64,000 bases of DNA from positions 98,220,729-98,284,728 of the forward strand of contig NC_085048.1 of assembly GCF_963662255.1 (NCBI RefSeq), in the 5' to 3' direction. Below the pieces are notes generated by a model. The model made no database searches, was not told where the DNA came from, and was given only the letters and a program-made list of their open reading frames with translations. The translations under genes and the position numbers were made by a program. Position 1 is the first letter of the stretch. Every line of letters starts with the position of its first letter. This stretch comes from Cinclus cinclus. Lineage: Eukaryota; Chordata; Aves; Passeriformes; Cinclidae. Below, one piece after another: positions 61,976 to 64,000 of this stretch.

Positions 61976-64000
61976 CACTTCGCCTTTCAAATGTTTTTTC
62001 TTCATACATTAAAACACTTCACATAAGTTCTCTCTTTTTTTTCCTTTTTGTTTTCCCCCAGGAAGAATAGGAAAAGCAAAGGCTGCAATCTGCCCTTGTT
62101 AAACTAGGTTGCACAGCCAAACAAATTTAAAATGATATCTCAGCAAGATTTTGCAACCTGTCTGCGACAAATAAAAGGACTTTCACCCTGAAAACATGTG
62201 AGTGCTCAGGAGAACTAGCTGAGAGAATTTAGCAAGGTGCCTAATGAAAGAGATGAGCTGCAATATGTATATGCATGAGTTCATGTATTATTTAAATCAT
62301 TCTGATCAGAATAAGCATTGTGAGCACAGTACTGAAAGTGTCACCAGCGTTCATGCATTGAATAACCTGCCCTCATAAAGGTATAATAATGTGCTCATCA
62401 GTTTTGTTTGTACTCCCAAAGCAGTAATAGCATAAACAGAAAATAACTCTCTATATTGCACAAAGCACATAAATATAAATCAAATTATATCTTTCCTTGA
62501 CATTATGACCAAGAAATGATGATGGTCACTGAAATATAACAGATGAGATTGAGGGTACTCCAAAGGGCATTTGTAAAAGTCTGCTTCTATGTTCAAATGT
62601 AGCCTGGGATTTTGGGGGGTTAAAACAAAGATAAGGTTGGTTAGCCTGCCTCAGTAACCTGGTCCTTTATCTGCTAGGTGACAGGTTCAGGTTATATTTT
62701 CAAGGATTCTGAAAATGACCCAGTCTTTGCTGCCCCACCACATCTCTGTCCACAGGTATCCCACAGACTGGCAATGAAGTCAGGGAGCTGATGGTTCCCT
62801 GGGAAGATGTCCTATCCTCAGTAGTCCCAAGAAAGATGGTGCCACATGAGGTGATGAGAAGGAAAAGAAAAAATGTGGGAATGAGGTAGCTCTCAAGGCA
62901 CACCAAAAGTACCCTCCCTACCTCTGTCCACACACACATTATTGAGCAAAAAGATGAAGTCGTACAAGCTAAAATCAGGGCATAAAACAGAAAGACCATC
63001 CACAGATTTCTTTTATTGTACCCAAACAGTTGTCTCAGTGAAAGATTTCTATACTAAACTGACTTATGAGCTGTGATCTCAGTCTTTTCGATTTTTTTTA
63101 ATGTGTTAGTGAATTGTACTTTCATGTGGGAAACTTGTGCAGCAGCCTGTTCTTGCTGGTGGAAATGGTAAGACTCCCACTGGTTTCATTCAAAGGTTCA
63201 GGCTGTTAATGATGACTCAATCAATCAATCAATCAATCAGTCAAGAGATGAGAAGTTGCAGAGAGAACCGCAGCCAAATTGGTTTCAAAATTCAGTGAGC
63301 TCATTTATTCATCAACTGAATCAGATCCACTCTCATGAGTAGTAAGGAAAGAGGTAAATCTCCAGAAGTCTTTGGGTAGATACTTTTGTGGAGCACCATC
63401 ACTCAGTGATTCCACAGAAGTTCCTGCATGTCAAAAGTTTCAGGAGAGCTGGGGCCAGCAGGCTGGTGCTGGCTTGGCCCTGGGACACGAGCTCATACAG
63501 GAGGGGATACCAGAACAGGAGAGGTCAAGGGTGCCAGGGCACCACAGGAGATGACTCTGATTCTTGGGGATCCAGAAATGGCAAATGAGCTTGAAATGGC
63601 TAGTCAAGGTAGGGGTGGTGAGAGACACAAGTATGAGCTGCCTTAGAAAGATGATCTGGTGCTCTACATCAGAGAGAAATCAAAGCTAGTTCTGGTCAGG
63701 AGATGAGACCTAAGGCCTTTCTCCTCCAGGAAGTACTGTGAGAATTCACTTATCCCATTTGGCTTTTTATGGCTGGAAGTTTTAAAGATGCTACTAACCA
63801 TCTTGTGGTACCAGTAAATGCTGGATACACTTATCTTTATAGTCTACATTATTATTAGACGGGGTTGTAGAAAATTATAACTCTCATCTTTCTCTGGAAA
63901 GAGCTATTTGCAACTGGTAAGCTTTTATTTTATTTTTAAACCAAGATCTTGAAAATTAGCTTATATACTAATTACATTAAAGCAGCTCATAAAGTTTGAG
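61976..64000. other. Non-coding stretch, no gene seen
   Basis: Contains a T-rich run (62034-62049) and the TCAA repeat at 63217-63244. Overlapping frames at 63.37-63.65 kb (up to 72 codons) and 62700-62999 (99 codons, minus strand) have no known similarity. Confidence 0.65.
63217..63244. repeat. (TCAA)n microsatellite
   Basis: Seven TCAA units, one of them TCAG, run without gaps from the end of GATGACTCAA. Likely polymorphic in length. Confidence 0.9.

Noticed and set aside
1..64000. Bacterial, phage or viral genes, CRISPR arrays or operons
   Set aside because: No dense gene packing, ribosome-binding sites, spaced direct repeats or recognisable retroviral or other viral coding frames; the CR1 and MIR relics point to an animal genome.

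Overview
The window looks like nuclear DNA from a bird, probably a gene desert or the inside of a long intron. The main evidence is two 3'-end fragments of CR1 LINEs (about 22.6 kb and 39.5 kb, both minus strand) with the avian-type octamer tail. Supporting signs are AT-rich sequence with few CpGs, scattered A/T tracts and microsatellites, and several very old MIR-type SINE relics of the kind shared by amniotes. A passerine or other neoavian bird is my best guess from the CR1 wording, but I cannot fix the species or the locus.

I find no protein-coding gene that I can support. The longest uninterrupted frame is 152 codons (57818-58276), which is about what chance gives in 64 kb of such sequence. 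None of the frames resembles a known protein, none has a believable exon structure, and several overlap simple repeats or SINE relics. I also see no tRNA, rRNA, snRNA, CRISPR array, bacterial operon or viral gene.

Layout: 0-22 kb is plain non-coding DNA with MIR relics near 1.9, 8.8 and possibly 14.7 kb, a 16-bp AT palindrome at 9.47 kb and a possible conserved element at 18.3 kb. At 22.6-22.9 kb there is a CR1 fragment. From 23 to 39 kb the DNA is plain, with an A-rich block at 33.2 kb, a 21-bp tandem duplication at 35.4 kb and candidate conserved elements at 29.0, 34.5 and 39.1 kb. At 39.5-39.8 kb lies the second CR1. From 40.9 to 41.6 kb there is a candidate element followed by an unusual cluster of C-, A/C- and G-runs. 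From 42 to 49 kb there is a hairpin (42.0 kb), a candidate element (44.5 kb) and a CA microsatellite (48.05 kb). From 51.5 to 54.4 kb there is a CpG-rich patch with promoter-like and splice-donor-like signals, the strongest regulatory-looking block (52.56-53.1 kb), two MIR relics, an exact 38-bp tandem duplication and an inverted repeat. The rest is plain DNA with a small CpG cluster (55.9 kb), a clear MIR relic (61.9 kb) and a TCAA microsatellite (63.2 kb).

Nothing in the window amounts to a clear new system. The most useful leads are the candidate regulatory elements, the CpG-rich patch at 51.5 kb and the MIR relics beside them. All conserved-element calls are inferences from base composition and motifs, because no alignment was possible.
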